64,000 nt of DNA from Orthonyx spaldingii (GCA_013397795.1 VZTJ01001645.1:132572-196571), one strand, 5' to 3'. Numbered from the stretch's first letter, positions 37,501 through 49,800 are shown. Notes: a model not told the origin generated them from the sequence alone. Numbers and translations are program-made.

Positions 37501-40500
37501 TGAGGTTGGAACAATATGTTAAGGAGTACCTCCCTCCAATGCAATTAATTGGGCTACTTTGAAGTAGAGGTTATCCAATACAAGTTGAATGTGTCCCTCA
37601 TCCAGTATGTGTTTTTCTGGAAGATTTCTAGGAAAGTCAGTGTAGGCTGCTGACAGTAACTGCTGCTGCTTCAAGAAAAGAGGCATAAATTCTGCTCAAT
37701 GGGAAACCATTTGGTGAGCAACAAGGCAGTAACTGGTGTTGGTACAGGGAAACAGCAAAGCAGAAACCCTACATCTCCGGTGTTTCAGGACAAAAGTCAC
37801 AAAGGAGATTTTAAAGAAGCAGTGGTATAAAAAGTGCAGCTTGTCGAAATGATTTGCACTCCAGTCCTGCCCAGCACCACTCTGTCCCTTGCAGCCCATT
37901 CATCCCCACTGGCCCCAAATAAACTGCCAGCTTCTGACGCTTTGCACCTCTGGGATGGGACCACACACTTTCTGGAAATAAAGAGATTTTGCTTAGACAC
38001 AAGCTGTCTTTCAGACAGGGATGTCTTGCTGGCCTACAATAGCGTGAGTAGCTGTGTGTGGCCAGCACATCACAAGTGCTAGAAGCTAGGAGAGCTGTTT
38101 GCAGTTTCATTTCCAGGGAGAAAGAGGACATGGAATTGCACAAGTCCAATAGCTGCACTCATCAAGTGCTTTACTATCACTGCGACAGAAGTTTTCCTTT
38201 TTAACTGCATTCTAAGTGTCTAGAGCCTAGAGCTTTTGTGAGGGCAAACATACCTTACTCTTAGCATTGACATTTGTGTGTTTGTTTCTCTGTTGGTACA
38301 AGTCTTAAATCCTACACCGGCACATTTCTTCTACAGCCACATACTCTTATACGTCTCTATACAGTCACACTCCCTTGCATGTGATGACTAATAGTAGGTT
38401 GGAGACTTGCCTTTGAGTTTGGTGCCTTTGGTGTTGCCCAATAGGTAATACTCTTTACACTCTTGAGAACAAATGTGTTACCTTTCTGCTCAGCCATCTC
38501 CCAGAGCTCATGGGCTGCCTTAGCAGACAAAGCCATGGGGTACTCAACAAGGACATGTTTCCCAGCTTCTAAAAAGATTCTGAAAGGGATAAAAGATCAG
38601 CCATTAAAAAGAGTATTATCCTAATCCTCTCTCACCACAATGCAAGCTGCTTCTCATTCTCACAGCCAGCTCCATATAGAGAGATGCACAACATGGAGTA
38701 ACAGAAATAAATGGCAACTTTCCTAGCAAGGATGGTGTGGTGGCTACATCACACATTTAAACAGCAGGGGAGCAGGATTTTAATTATTCTTTTGCCACAA
38801 TTTCCTCACTCACCTGCACTAAGACGCTAAAATACTGCAGTGTTGAACACCGCAATTTCTGACTTACAGATATGTAAGTAGCTGGAGTGGGGTACTGGAC
38901 TACTCTTCCACAATATAATCTGTGAGGAAAGGCTTTAAATCCTGTTTTAAGCTCCCTGTCCATCAAACACAGGCCTAGAGGTATGGAAATGGAATTACTT
39001 GGGAAATTAATGCATCTTATTGGTGCAATCAGGGCTTATTGGTGCTCTAGGGAACTCACTATCATTCATTTCAGGCCTCTAGTCTGGCAGTTTTCCCTCA
39101 GTGTTCATATCTTCTCCTGCAACAGTTTTACACAGCTCCTCTGTGCTTCTAAAATACAGGGGGAAGAGGGAAAAGAGAGGGGGAAAACTCCTCAAAATAC
39201 CTGATGGTTTCTTCATGGCTTCTGTTCTCTGTGCTGATGAAGGCTGCATGGATGTCTTTGTTTCTCAGAGCATCTTCCAGGCTAATCTGCTTAGCCTCAT
39301 TAATATTGCCAAAACTTCTCCTGCATGTTTAGCATAAATACAACCAGAGTATAACTGTCACAGTTCATTCTTTCCAACCACATGTTGTGTAGCAGTACTT
39401 AAAAATTGTTCCCATGGACCACTGTCTCACTGAGGTCAACCAGGGTATAAAAAAGGCAGTTTGTTATCCAGGAACAGCATGAGCACTTACAGACAGAAGT
39501 GGAATGGAGAAGATAACCACAAAAAAAGAGAATCAGTGTGTAGGTGGTTGTATTAGTCCAGAAACTGGCTTGCTATTGAACTGTCCTTTTCAGTTTGGTG
39601 TTTTGATTTTTAATAACCATTATTACCAAAGAGATATTGTGAAAGAGTGATTTGAAAGAGGACAGTGTTCCTGTGGGAGAACTTTTCCCCACCATCCTGG
39701 ACAACATGGACAAAAGCACTTGAGTTGGCAGGGCCACACACAACTGCAGGTACAGACAAGCAGGAGAAGGACAAAGTAGATGCTTGGCTATGATGGCTCA
39801 CCTTGCAACACACACAGCATGTCACTGCTAAGGGGAAAGCTCTCTTGGCCAGCCAGCTTGAGCACATCTCCAACTGAAAATGAAAAACACACACTCCCCA
39901 CAAAAGCCCTTTGCATTACTACTGACTGGAGCAGGCACCTTGACAGTGTTAGGATAGGTGGCAGAGGGCAGGGAGGCAAGCCATAAAGCAGGACTTGAAA
40001 GCAAAGACAGGTGATGTTTGTGTGTGATTGGGATCCAAGGAAGATTACTGTGAATCATGCATTTCAACAGCATTGTTTCTCAAAGAAACGTAGTGGAAAC
40101 CCTATCTTCAGTGGTCTTCAAGGTTACCTGTAACACTGGCAGAAGTATCAGAGAACCAAAAGTATATTTGGCAGGAAGATAAAGTGGGTGACCTAATCAG
40201 TCCTTTCCATGTCAAACAACCCTGCATGATTTAAATACAGCTGGAAAAATACATTCACAATCTGAGATCCATAAATGTACTGCCTAACTATTTCAAACTT
40301 CTATGCTCCACTGTAATGGGTCAGACAGTCCAGCAGGAATGCTCAATTTCCACAGTTCCAGACTAGTGAGAAAAACTCTTGTTCTCTAAGAAGCATAAGA
40401 AGAATAAGAAGCAACCTTATTGCATGTACTAAACCGTGGGATTTTCTTTAGATATCTACAGGTTCAACACGAGGTTTTAAAAAAAATACTAGAATTTTAT

Positions 40501-41020
40501 TATGAAGTTGGAATATTGAGGGCATTAAAACGTGTTTTTGTAAAAGAACTTTTTTAAACTCTGTAAAACTTATTTTTTTTAACATTTCTAAAAGTGTCAT
40601 GCAGTCACTAGATCATTAGGGTACTTATTGCCTGCACTACCTTAAACCTACAGGAAATTCCAGTCAGACAATTTCTTTTTATCACACAGATCTTACACCA
40701 TCTCTCGGTTTTTATTTCAGTTTTCTGAAGGGTATCTCACTAATGTAACCTATTTGTTCCCTCTTGCAAAGCTTTCTGTGCTCACTTCTGAGCTGCCACT
40801 CAGAATGACAGGCATATTTGCACGAACTTTCCTTTTTCGGCTTGAAAAAGAAGAAAACATTGCAATATACATATTAAACATGCTAAGATGAAATTTCTAA
40901 CCTGGATAAAAATCCAAAGAATTTCAGGTGCTCAGAAGGGCTGGAAGGCATCGGGTTCATCAAGTCTCGGATTCGTGCTAAGCCAGCAATTCCAACTCCA
41001 ACCACCACTGTCCCAAACAT
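31268..41020 (-). CDS. BLVRA: Biliverdin reductase A, six coding exons, 296 aa
   Basis: Cytosolic NAD(P)H-dependent enzyme that reduces biliverdin IX-alpha to bilirubin, the step after heme oxygenase in heme breakdown. The coding sequence joins 41020-40902, 39320-39201, 38579-38482, 37046-36939, 36513-36342 and 31541-31268; lengths 119+120+98+108+172+274 give 891 nt including TGA. Every junction is GT...AG and in phase. The N-terminal Rossmann fold has GVGIAG (residues 8-13). KHVLVEYPM (87-95) carries the Tyr equivalent to active-site Tyr97 of rat. The rest is the C-terminal beta-sheet domain. The start is the first ATG of the second exon, aligning near residue 8 of the human protein, so a coding contribution from an unseen first exon is possible but not needed. 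Differences from human: the zinc motif HCx10CC reads RC...CE, the FGFP box reads SGFP, YMKM reads YSRM, and the YLSF tyrosine is absent. No frameshift or stop is present, so the gene is probably functional. Confidence 0.97.
35094..35146. repeat. Fragment of an old interspersed repeat
   Basis: GGGCCAAATTCTCTACTGCA followed by GTAACTCCACTGACGTCAGT closely resembles a repeat I remember as widespread in turtle, crocodile and bird genomes ('GGGCCAAATTCTGC...AGTAACTCCACTGACTTC'). I cannot name its family with certainty. Confidence 0.4.
35120..35133. promoter_or_regulatory. Perfect palindromic CRE (TGACGTCA)
   Basis: CACTGACGTCAGTG is a 14-base perfect palindrome centred on the full cAMP-response element TGACGTCA. 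It lies in the last BLVRA intron, inside the old repeat, where the remembered consensus has TGACTTCA. Full CRE octamers are bound by CREB/ATF factors; occupancy here is unknown. Confidence 0.4.
36342..36513 (-). CDS. BLVRA: BLVRA coding exon 5
   Basis: 172 bases lie between acceptor TTCCACCAG and a consensus donor GTGAGT. It encodes SGFPAFSGIARLTWLIDLFG and the following strands to QTANK (residues 149-205). SGFP replaces the FGFP box proposed in human BVR as an ERK docking site, and Y193-S-R-M replaces YMKM. Confidence 0.96.
36939..37046 (-). CDS. BLVRA: BLVRA coding exon 4
   Basis: 108 bases lie between acceptor TAATGGCAG and donor GTCAGT. It encodes KVLHVEHIELLTEEYKQLKK followed by EVAGKDLVKGTLHFT (residues 113-148). 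This corresponds to the linker helix and the first strand of the C-terminal domain, matching the human exon in length and position. Confidence 0.95.
38482..38579 (-). CDS. BLVRA: BLVRA coding exon 3 (active-site segment)
   Basis: 98 bases lie between acceptor CCTTTCAG and donor GTAACA. It encodes IFLEAGKHVLVEYPMALS and then ELWEMAEQK (residues 80-112). EYPM includes the conserved Tyr near the nicotinamide and substrate in mammalian structures. The final codon is split after one base. Confidence 0.96.
39201..39320 (-). CDS. BLVRA: BLVRA coding exon 2
   Basis: 120 bases lie between acceptor CATGCAG and donor GTATTT. It completes the split Arg and encodes RRSFGNINEAKQ, then the strongly conserved ISLEDAL and SHEETIR segments (residues 40-79) of the Rossmann domain. 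It ends in the same phase (two bases) as it starts. Confidence 0.95.
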
Positions 41021-41029
41021 TCTGCTAAT
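40902..41029 (-). CDS. BLVRA: BLVRA exon with start codon (first coding exon)
   Basis: The acceptor TTTTGGACAG ends at 41,030. Nine untranslated bases (ATTAGCAGA) precede the ATG at 41,020-41,018, which has A at -3. It encodes residues 1-39 with the dinucleotide-binding GxGxxG, and ends in TTATCCAG before donor GTTAGA, leaving two bases of an Arg codon. The existence of an acceptor proves at least one upstream exon. Confidence 0.95.
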
Positions 41030-42625
41030 CTGTCCAAAAGAAAAAAAAGCAACATTTTTTTTCTTGTAGCAGGGACAGGCACAACTGGGAGGAAAGGTGG
41101 GAGAATGGATACTTCTGAACCCTGCTTTCATAGCACCAAACCTTATTCATGTGTCAGCAACCAGCTAACAGAGATGTGATGCTATAGGTTACAGAGCTCA
41201 TTCATATCCCATTGAAATGGGATCAAGCAGTTCAGCCTGTCATAGGACTGGCCTTGAGATTTGTACTTAACAGCTATTAAGTCAGCTCCAGCAAAGTTCT
41301 TCCTCTCTGTGAACAGAAAGCAGACTTCAAAAGTGAGACATTCTTCTATTTATATCACCACTTCCAAGCTGGAAAGAAGCCAAAGGGTTCTGCAAACCCA
41401 GCAAAGCTTTATATAAACCCTGCTGACTTCCTGAGTGTCTGCAGCACGGTGCCACACAGACAGTCACAGTGCTCAGCAGCATAGTTGGAATACTTGGGGA
41501 CAGGAAGCAAAGAGCATCTTTTCTTTCCCCATGTAACTGCCAGCACGTCCTACAATGTCAAGCTGTAACCAACCATCTGATTATTTGATCAAGATGCTTG
41601 CTTGACACTTCCATGCACACGGAAAGCTCTGCCGTCTCTTTAATGACAAGCAGGCATGTCGAAGATTTACATCTCCCAAATGCAACTGCTGACACAACTG
41701 CATAATACAGAGGGTGAGACAGGTATTGCAGTCACTGGCTGGGCTGCTGGGCCTCTGGCAATAAATTCTTATGTTGGTTTTATGATTTGCTATTGATCTG
41801 CAGAAGCACTGGGCAGCTGGTGTAACCTTTCAAACCTGCACTGTTCCAGCACCCTGATGACTAGCAATACTTTGTAAATTAATTGAAGATTTACAGGAAA
41901 GTGGCCTAAAATGAGTCAGGTCAGATGAGATCCTTTTCATTTTTTGTGCCTTCCATCTCATGAAAGCATCCCTTCAATCTCTGTTTCTTCTGTTTCAGTC
42001 TTCTTCCTTCCACTGCTAATCCCATTACCTGAGTGAACTCTTTAGACTGTTTACACTACTTGGCTGCAGCCCTTCACACATCTTTCTGAGATTGAGATGG
42101 ATAAATGGACAACCCCACTTAACTCCTCCTTGTGCCTCTTGTCTGACAGGATCACAGTGCAGCAGCAAAGCCATAAGTGACTCTTCTGGCAGTGCAAGAG
42201 GTTGACAGCTGCTCGTACAAAGGAAAAAAGATCCCCTCTCCAATCACATGCCATGTCTGTATTTTGTTTTCCTATAAGCTCCTGCCTACGGTGCTGAACG
42301 CCACTCACTTTATATATGCCAAAAAGGTACAAAGGTAAACACAGAGCAGCATGTTTAGTGTAAGAAAAGAAATGAGTGATATATCTAAGAGTTCTCATGG
42401 GGAATTACAGTGACATTTTATTACTAAGTATTTGAAGTATGGCATGATGACACTGTTCACCAGGAAAGAGAAGTGTGTAGCATGAGAGAGAGTGGATGGG
42501 AAAAGGAGGGCAGCATAACCACACAACTCATTTTCAGTACCACCCACATGCAGAGCCCCGGTCTGGGCTCTCCATCACATTTGCTTTCCTCTGTGGCCAA
42601 AGAGAAAAAGAGACAGACTTGCAAA
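41030..42625 (-). other. Upstream BLVRA intron or 5' flank
   Basis: Because the first coding exon starts with a splice acceptor, the sequence directly upstream is intronic. No first exon could be recognised nearby, since a non-coding exon has no protein signature. It shows no CpG enrichment. Confidence 0.5.
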
Positions 42626-42626
42626 A

Positions 42627-42772
42627 TGATCTCAGCTGGAAGGAGTCCCAGAAAGTCACCCAATCCAAACCCCACTAGGTTGCACCAGGGCCATGCTGAG
42701 TTCTGACTGCCTCCATGGTTGGCAATCCTTCAACCTGCCATGCCCCTGCCACAGTGTTTGAGCACTGTCAGA
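42627..42772 (-). mobile_element. Old CR1 3'-region fragment
   Basis: The plus strand reads like a diverged reverse complement of a CR1 tail. It runs from ATCTCAGCTGGAAGGAGTCC with 'AATCCAAACCCC', through 'TGACTGCCTCCATGGTTGG' to 'CCACAGTGTTTGAGCACTGTC'. This follows the order seen in bird CR1 ends but with many substitutions, so it is an old copy. Confidence 0.65.
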
Positions 42773-42839
42773 GCAAGAACTTTTTTGGTATTATAAGGCT
42801 GCAAACAACCTTGATCAAAGAGACTTTTAAAAGGGTTTA

Positions 42840-43510
42840 TGGTTGTTCATGTATTCTGAGTTAGATGCACAAGAGAAATACCAAGAAGATACTCTCAAGA
42901 GGTCAAAACAACAAAAAAGACTTTTACTGGCAACTTTAGAAAGTCAGAGAAATTTGGCAAAAAGTTTAGTGCAACATTCAAGCAACATAAAACACTCCTC
43001 AAAGCATTAACTTGGCCCATTCAACTTTGTGAAGTCTAAGCCAGTTCGATTTTAAATTACTCAAAAATCCAAGAAGAGGGAATTAGAAGAAGAATGAAGA
43101 AAGAAAGACAGAAAAGATATAGAAAAGGACACATACAGCTACCAGTTCCTGGGTTCCAGCGGTGTACAAATAGAAATTCCAAGAGGAAGTATGGTCAAGA
43201 CATCTGATTGCTTTGTGTTCCACCTTAAATACCCTTTGGCCTTCCTGGGCCCTTCCCCCAGATGGGACTTCTGGTCATTTGCCCATCAGGAGCTGGGTTA
43301 GCAGCTCCAGAGCCAGGTATGGAGCATTGCCTCTGGTGTGCCAGGGATTGGCAGCTTCTACTGGGCTGGGATACAGGCCCTAGGGGTGGGGGTGTACAGG
43401 GCACTGCACTGCCTTGCCAGAGCAAGGCCTAACCTGCCCCTTCTTCCCCCACAAATGCATCCCAAAATGTCTTGGGGCATCAATCTTTCCAGTCTCTCAC
43501 AAGTCCAGCT
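42840..43510 (-). mobile_element. Possible LTR-like element, minus orientation
   Basis: On the minus strand a TATA-like GTATTTAAGG near 43,225-43,235 is followed by a T-rich, AT-rich region and an AGTAAA at about 42,920, the order expected for U3-R-U5. The upstream part is GC-rich. I could not find matching TG...CA ends or a target duplication, so boundaries are approximate and it may not be an LTR. Confidence 0.3.
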
Positions 43511-44809
43511 TGAAAAGAGCTGATCAGGAGCTTACTTTAAGTTCAGAAATTATCAAGGTTAGTGGAGTGTTAAGTTGTTAATATTTGCCTATTGCCTTCA
43601 GCAGGATTGGGAGTTGCAGTCATACAGCAAACAAATTTCCCTGAACCTCCTACAGTCATTTTGTTTCCAAAGACTACCTTTTTTTTTTTTTTTCTGGTGA
43701 GCTGCTGACCTCTGCTTTAACAAAGTGGAGAAAGTGGGAGAGCTGACTACCTTCTTCAGGGAACAAAGAACACCTCTCTGCAGATGCTCAGGTAGCTGAA
43801 TATCAATATTTTTGCCTCTCCTTTGAAAAAAACTCTCCTAGTTTCTTCTGATGACCATATTCTGACCTCTTCAAAAGTAACATTTAAGAGAAGCAAGATG
43901 ATTTCAACTTAAGAACAAAACCTGTTTCTAGGCAACTTGTTGCCATAGCAACCTGCCATTTGGTCCAGGTCAAGGGTTCGGTGGCTAACACACTGAAAGA
44001 GACGGCTACTAAATGTAAGTTACGGAATCTTTGCTTACATACGTAGCTAAGAGAAAAATTGCTATCTTTGCATCCCTGCTGGAGTTTTTTATTAGCCTTA
44101 TTTTGCTCACACACCAAAATCTGCAGCTGCTCAGGAAGAAGAGTAAATTAGGTGTTTTTCAGAACTGTTACAAACCAGGTAAGAGCAGAACAGAGAATTC
44201 TCACCTGAGAGCCCAGATGAATATATAAAAATGTACTTCTTCTTTCAAACCTTTACGAGAGGATAACAGCTACAATTACCTTTCAAGTACAAAAATGATG
44301 GAGCAGGAAACCCAAATCATAAACTGCTGTGCCTGCCTTTCACACCTTTTTCTTAAAATCAGTGACCTCTGTTAAAGCTTTGACAAAGACGATTTCAGCA
44401 GCACTTTCAAGGCTGCTGAAGTTTGGCTCCTGTCATACTGAAAAAAAGTCATACTGTAAGTAATGTAACAGTATATTGGTCAGTGCCCAAAAGCATTTTC
44501 TCCACCCTTTTCTAACCGGCTGTATGAAAGCAAAGGGGCTGATGAGAAGATTAGGAGATAACTTTCATGCTCACAAGCTGTGACTGAGGAATGCCTTCCA
44601 CACCCCAGCATCACCCACCCTGGCCGCGTTGCAGGCAGCCCTGCCAGCCTCACCACAGGTCCCCTCTGAATCAGGACAAGGGGAATGGTGGCTGTCACTG
44701 ACTTCTGTGGGAGCTCTTCCCCACTGACAGCCAGCACAAGTGGCTCCTCTTACTGAGGGAGATGATCCCTGCGTGACATAGAGAAAGAGCTGAGAAAGGC
44801 AAATAGCTG
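43511..44809. other. Unassigned sequence between retroelements
   Basis: This contains a T(15) run at 43,679-43,693 and no supported exon. It is formally within the likely first intron of BLVRA if the promoter is at the 59.8-kb CpG island. Confidence 0.45.
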
Positions 44810-44815
44810 AAGAGG

Positions 44816-45328
44816 TGTGGAATCTTATGACAAGTTAGCAGGCCTGTCTAGGCCCGGCATTTTAAAGTTAGCACGATCTGTGTCTATCTGTGAGAAACTT
44901 AGTGTTCACAGAAGCAAGGAACCAAAACAACCAGTCACTGATATTGCACCTGGCAGTTTTTCTACAATCTTTAGAATTCTTAAAGAACTTACTTTGTGAA
45001 TTCTTAAAGAACTTACTTTGTGAGTATCTAATTATAGTATAACAAAATAACAGCCAATGAATTTGTTGCAGTACTTGTGTAACCAATGAACATGTAGCCT
45101 GAATGATAAACATACAAAGTGTATAAAAGCTACTAATTTTCACAATAAACAGTTCTAAGGCCTTCGAGTCTTCAATTCTAAAGCCTTCTAACTTGTGTGT
45201 GGACTTTGACTCCTTCGAAGTCACAGCTACTTCTGACAGCGACACCTAGTGACAGTTGGTGGTGATCCTTACCCCCAAACATCAAGTTACAATATCTAGT
45301 AATCCCCGATGTGAAGTGAGCTACAACA
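44816..45328 (+). mobile_element. Solo LTR with perfect 6-bp target duplication (ERVK-like)
   Basis: The 513-base element starts TGTGGAATC, ends GCTACAACA, and is bracketed by the direct repeat AAGAGG (44,810-44,815 and 45,329-45,334). Two CCAAT boxes (45,054 and 45,083), a TATAAA (45,122) and AATAAA (45,144) give plus orientation. A 24-base segment containing TTCTTAAAGAACTTAC is duplicated in tandem at about 44,977-45,024. No internal coding region remains. Six-base duplications suit betaretrovirus-like (ERVK) elements. The ends TGTGG...CAACA match those of the LTR at 58 kb. Confidence 0.9.
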
Positions 45329-45334
45329 AAGAGG

Positions 45335-46399
45335 ATCATTTATTCTACCCCAATATATCATTGTACCATCACCCCTCTGCTCTTGAGCTTTCTGTGCTTC
45401 TGCTGGGTATTTCCTGCATTAGAGGTAGGCTTCTCTGTAGAAACAAAAAATAAAAAAAATAGTGGTCTATACCCAAATGTTCTTGCAAAATTTAGCAGCA
45501 AAGCAGGAATGTTCAGCAGCAAAACAAACAATGGAGCAAGTCCAAAGAAATCCGTCACCCAGCAATATGTTCCTTCCCAGTGCAATCACAAGTGGGACCC
45601 TACATCTCAAAACTGCTAACACTCACCGAGGTAAGCTTAAGGGAAGCAAGGCTTACCTCTGTTTTGTGCAACATCACTAAGACCATGCAAAGTCAGTGCA
45701 GAAGCAAGATGAAAGCCAAAACTTAGGAATTATCTCCCCTTCAAGAAAATTTTTCATGGCATGTCTAGACATTACAGAATGAGTACAAGTACCTTCTCGC
45801 ATGATATATAAAGATTTTCAGGAAGCTTCATGCATTTTCCCTGCAGTTTTCACTCTTGTTCCCACAAATATGAATGCTCACATCAGAAATCAAAATATTT
45901 TGTAGCTAATGTCACAGGTAATATGCATAATACTGATGTAGGAGGCTTTCCTGAAGCACTCCCAGCCTGGTGTTTTAAAGTGTGCTGCTTCAAGTGCCAC
46001 ATGTATCTTAAGAGTAGCAGAAACCTCACAGATAAGTATTTAATCTGAAAACCCGTTGTCAAGGTTAGTTCACTTTTGCATACTCAGCAGTTGAACCATG
46101 AGTATCTGAGCCTGGCTGCTGGTGGGATTCACCCTGTACATATGAACATACATACATACCCTCACTAGCAGACCTTCACCCTGCTCAGTCAGAGAGGTGA
46201 GCAGGGCGAGACTGCTAGTGCTGTGTTTCTATCAGTGCGCTGTCTGTGATCTGTGTACCTGGACATGTACATATGCATATATGTATACATGGTGTGCATG
46301 TGCTGGGAATATGTTTTAAGCCTAAACATTGATCAGGCCCATAGAAGTCTTGCCTCTTTCAGGGTGTTGGATTCAGCCTGATCTTTTCCCCTAACAAAA
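45335..46399. other. Unassigned sequence between LTRs
   Basis: No gag, pol or env remnant connects the LTR at 45 kb to the LTR-like module at 46.7 kb, so they are not the two ends of one recognisable provirus. No exon is supported. A 46.1-46.3 kb patch is rich in CATATG/CATAC-like words. Confidence 0.45.
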
Positions 46400-46839
46400 A
46401 AACTGTCTGGAGTTGTTGCCAGATGAAAAATCATCTGCGCTTGGTGGGCTAACACAATGCTTATTCTCCAAAAACCACTGGCCTACGGAACTTCATAATA
46501 CCCATTCTGTAAGAAGAACTGGAAAGCAACCAGCCCAGTTGTGCCAAACTTCACCAGTTTACTGGGCAGTCAGGTACGACTTTGGAGTCACTGACCACCA
46601 GGGACCACCAAAGAGACCCCAGGACGAAAGAACATACACCTAAAGGGGAGGGAAAATATGTTAATGATTTCTGGGAAATGATTATCATATGTATGTTTAT
46701 GCTGGGAAAATCAATGAATATCTATGCAAAATATAGCATATAAACAGGACCTTTTCTGTATTCAGCATGCATGATTTTTGGAGGAGATATCCCCTCATGC
46801 ATCTGTCCAAATAAAGAATGTCGGCTTCTTAATGTTACA
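46400..46839 (+). mobile_element. Probable LTR (boundaries approximate)
   Basis: The 3' part has the order of an LTR: TATAAA at 46,739-46,744, AATAAA at 46,810-46,815, then a short U5 ending AATGTTACA. The end is followed by TTGGTG, which resembles the start of a primer-binding site (TGG...). The 5' end is uncertain and no target duplication was found. The orientation is plus. The family could not be fixed. Confidence 0.5.
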
Positions 46840-46847
46840 TTGGTGTT

Positions 46848-49800
46848 AAGGACTTTTTACTTTTACCAATTTTTGGTAACAGACTGAGGAAGTTTTCCAG
46901 ACCTCCCTTCGAATAGGTTTGTTGTTTAGACATCAAACAAATTGTTTTCTCTGTTACTGCAGCGAAGCCCTGAAATGAGAGTTGAAGAATCTTCCTCAAC
47001 AGAAGTTTACAGGGAAATACCAGACAGACAGCAGCAGTCACTGTAAAACCAACAAGTTGAAAATATGACGTTTCTCTCAGCCCTAACTTTCTGATTTCAA
47101 ATACCCAGAGACCTGGTGGATGCTGTACTCAGGGTGTTGGTACATGCTACAACCTCTGCCACCACATCTTGCTCTCATTGTCTACCCTTCGCATGAGACA
47201 TCTGCTCAGAGCAGGGAATACAGAAGCTGAACAGAGTGGATTCTACTAGTGTTGTTATTTAAAAAGGAAAAACTTACACATACTGCAATTTAGAAGCCTA
47301 TTCAAAGGCATAAATACCTTTTGTTCTGCAGAAAACCACTTATGCACTTTAACCTCTGTATAAGCTGAAGTACCTCCTGGAAGGAGACCCCGCAAAGGCT
47401 CCTAACTTAAAGATCTTGAATAAAAAGGCCAAAAAATTATTGTTTGAATTCAGTTATCATGATGGATTATTTTTGTTCTTCTTTTACTGCAACCTAGAGA
47501 GAAAAATAAAGTCTTTTGCAAGAAAAAGACAGAGAGATAACCCCCAACACTCTTTGTCACTTCTCTTCAAAACATTAATTAAACATAAAATAAGAATCAG
47601 AAATTTTCTCAAAAATCTGCAAAGACCATTTACAGTCTCTACATTTCAGAGGAAAACAGCAGCACCTAGAAGTAGTAGAGCAACTGTGTACATTTTCCTT
47701 GAGAGCTGTTTCTTATGGAATGAAATTTATCTACCCTTGTCAGCACCTCTTCATCTCTCCCACTCATCACTCTGGCTATCGCAACCCAGGCCACAGTCTT
47801 CCGACAGGCACATGGGCTCTGCTGAGTGAGTTATAATTTTAAGGCACCAATTCTCACAGAGGTTTGCCAGCAGAAAACAATCTCGCATCCTGACTGGCAC
47901 CACTGGACTTTGGGAACAGCCAGAGGGGACTTTTCTTTCTGACTTTTAAATGCCACTTGAACAATATGTCTGCATTGTTTCATATGTGTATGCAGGTTCA
48001 CCAATTAAATCATGGTTTTCCAGCTGACTGCCAAAGTTGAAGTTGATACAGTTATATTGATATATGGTCAGATGCTGTGTTAAGCTGCCAAACAAGCACC
48101 TCTACTCTATTCAGCAGATGGCTGATAATAAAGAACTGCAGTTGTAACAGATACGCTGTCTTCAGCATTAATACTTGAGCAGGAAGAAAACTTTTATTTA
48201 AACATAGTTCTGCCACCTAAATGTGCTAACTCCAGAGTCTGCAGTGGTCCTGACATCCATCACAAGGCTGCTTTCCAGAGCCCGCAACTCCATACTTGAA
48301 GCAAAATCATCTCGCAAAAGTAACATAAAACCATGAGAAGTACTGAAAAAATCTGAACATCTGGTTTTAATATGTCCCATATTTCACACTGAGGAGGACT
48401 GAAACAAGTTCTGTGATGTACATGCATGGGTAAGTATGACCATTTTGTCCTGTTCTCTGGACTGTAGTCACCCTTTGTGATTCAGATTTGGTTGTTAGTC
48501 TGAAGAGGAAAACCAAAAGCAAATAGTTTTAAAATAACTTCTCTACATATCTCCGGAACCTGTCTTCAGTTAGACTCATTTCGTTTGACACTCAAATTAC
48601 ATTGCAATATACCTACACTGCTAAGGTTGAAACTATCCAAGAAAGAACTGAGCCTGCTTAGGGGCACCTGAAAAATTAATTAATTAAGAGAAAGACTGGA
48701 AGGACTCCACTTTTCATTTTATAAAAATATGTCCTTAAAAAAAAAAACCTTATAGTAAATGTCCAGGAACTACTCTGGACTGAATTACAGAAAGTCTTGT
48801 GAAACTTCTGGTGGGTAAATAAACAATTACATATAACTGGAGCCTCATCACAGCTAGTTTTTAAGCAAAAGATTGCTTGTATGTGGCTAATAAGCATATG
48901 GCTAAAGCAAAGAGAGACTCAAGAAGTCCCTAAAATTTTTTTTCAGGCTTTAATGTTCTGTAACAATTTTTTAAAGTTAATTTGACACAGTGATAGAAGA
49001 AGAGAAGAGCAGAGCATTTGAACAAGCAACAAGTCAATTACTTTGGAGTAAAGTCCATTCAGGAGAACAAGCTATGTTTTGGAGCTATCAGTAATTCACA
49101 GATCCTAATTTTCCAGGTGAACAAACAACAATATTGCCACACGACCAACCTGTGCCTGAGAAAATAACCCTGAATAAAGCTAAAAATGGTACTAACTCAA
49201 AAAAAGGAAAAAACAAAGCATGAAACATCCTCCACCACATTTTTGACTTAACATCTGCATAAACACTAGAGATATCACAAAGCTGAACTCTGCCAGGTCC
49301 CTGTGGCCCATGAACCATGCTAGCTTCCCTGCAGAGCAATAAAGCCCCCAGAGTAAAGTCTCTGCACAGCTAAGTGTCTGAACACTAATTACTGAGACTC
49401 TGCTTAAACACCTATTTCATACAAAAGAACTGCTGTTTTGTGCTGACTCTTAAGCTCTTTAAAATTGAGTGCGTTTCAGGTTTTGTTAAAAAAATAAAAA
49501 TTGGAGAACTACTTATCCATACCTGCATTTCTGGGAAACTACTCAGAGCTAATCACAAGAGGTATAGATGACAAGGCAGCCCATGAGACATGCCCAAGGA
49601 TCTCGGCCCATTCCCTTCCCTCGCTTAACACTGCTCGTTTTGTTTTCGCTGTGTCACCTACTGAGAGAAGAGGCTTCTCCACCTTGCTTGATAGATTGAC
49701 AAGTGCTTTGCAGGCAAACTCTAATGCCAGAAGAGGTTTTCAACCTTTTGCTATAACACAACTGAAAGCGATGATGAACAATTACAGAAAAATGTTCTGA

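Larger units (their letters stand above)
36514..40901 (-). other. BLVRA: BLVRA introns between coding exons 1 and 5
   Basis: The four introns are 1,581 bp (40901-39321), 621 bp (39200-38580), 1,435 bp (38481-37047) and 425 bp (36938-36514). All begin GT and end AG on the minus strand. No other exon, repeat family or RNA gene was recognised in them. Confidence 0.85.

Noticed and set aside
44816..46839. A single provirus bounded by the LTRs at 44.8 and 46.8 kb
   Set aside because: The two LTRs have different sequences and the first has its own exact 6-bp target duplication, so it is a solo LTR; no gag, pol or env lies between them.
47416..47829. 137-codon plus-strand frame rich in Lys, Phe and Ser
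   Set aside because: Low-complexity composition from AT-rich DNA, with no domain and no splice context.
49501..49800. 99-codon plus-strand frame (ends ...MMNNYRKMF) resembling a transposase C-terminus at first glance
   Set aside because: I tried to match the hAT dimerisation region (ERxFS...) and found only superficial similarity (SPTERRGFSTL). No upstream transposase sequence or terminal inverted repeats are present.
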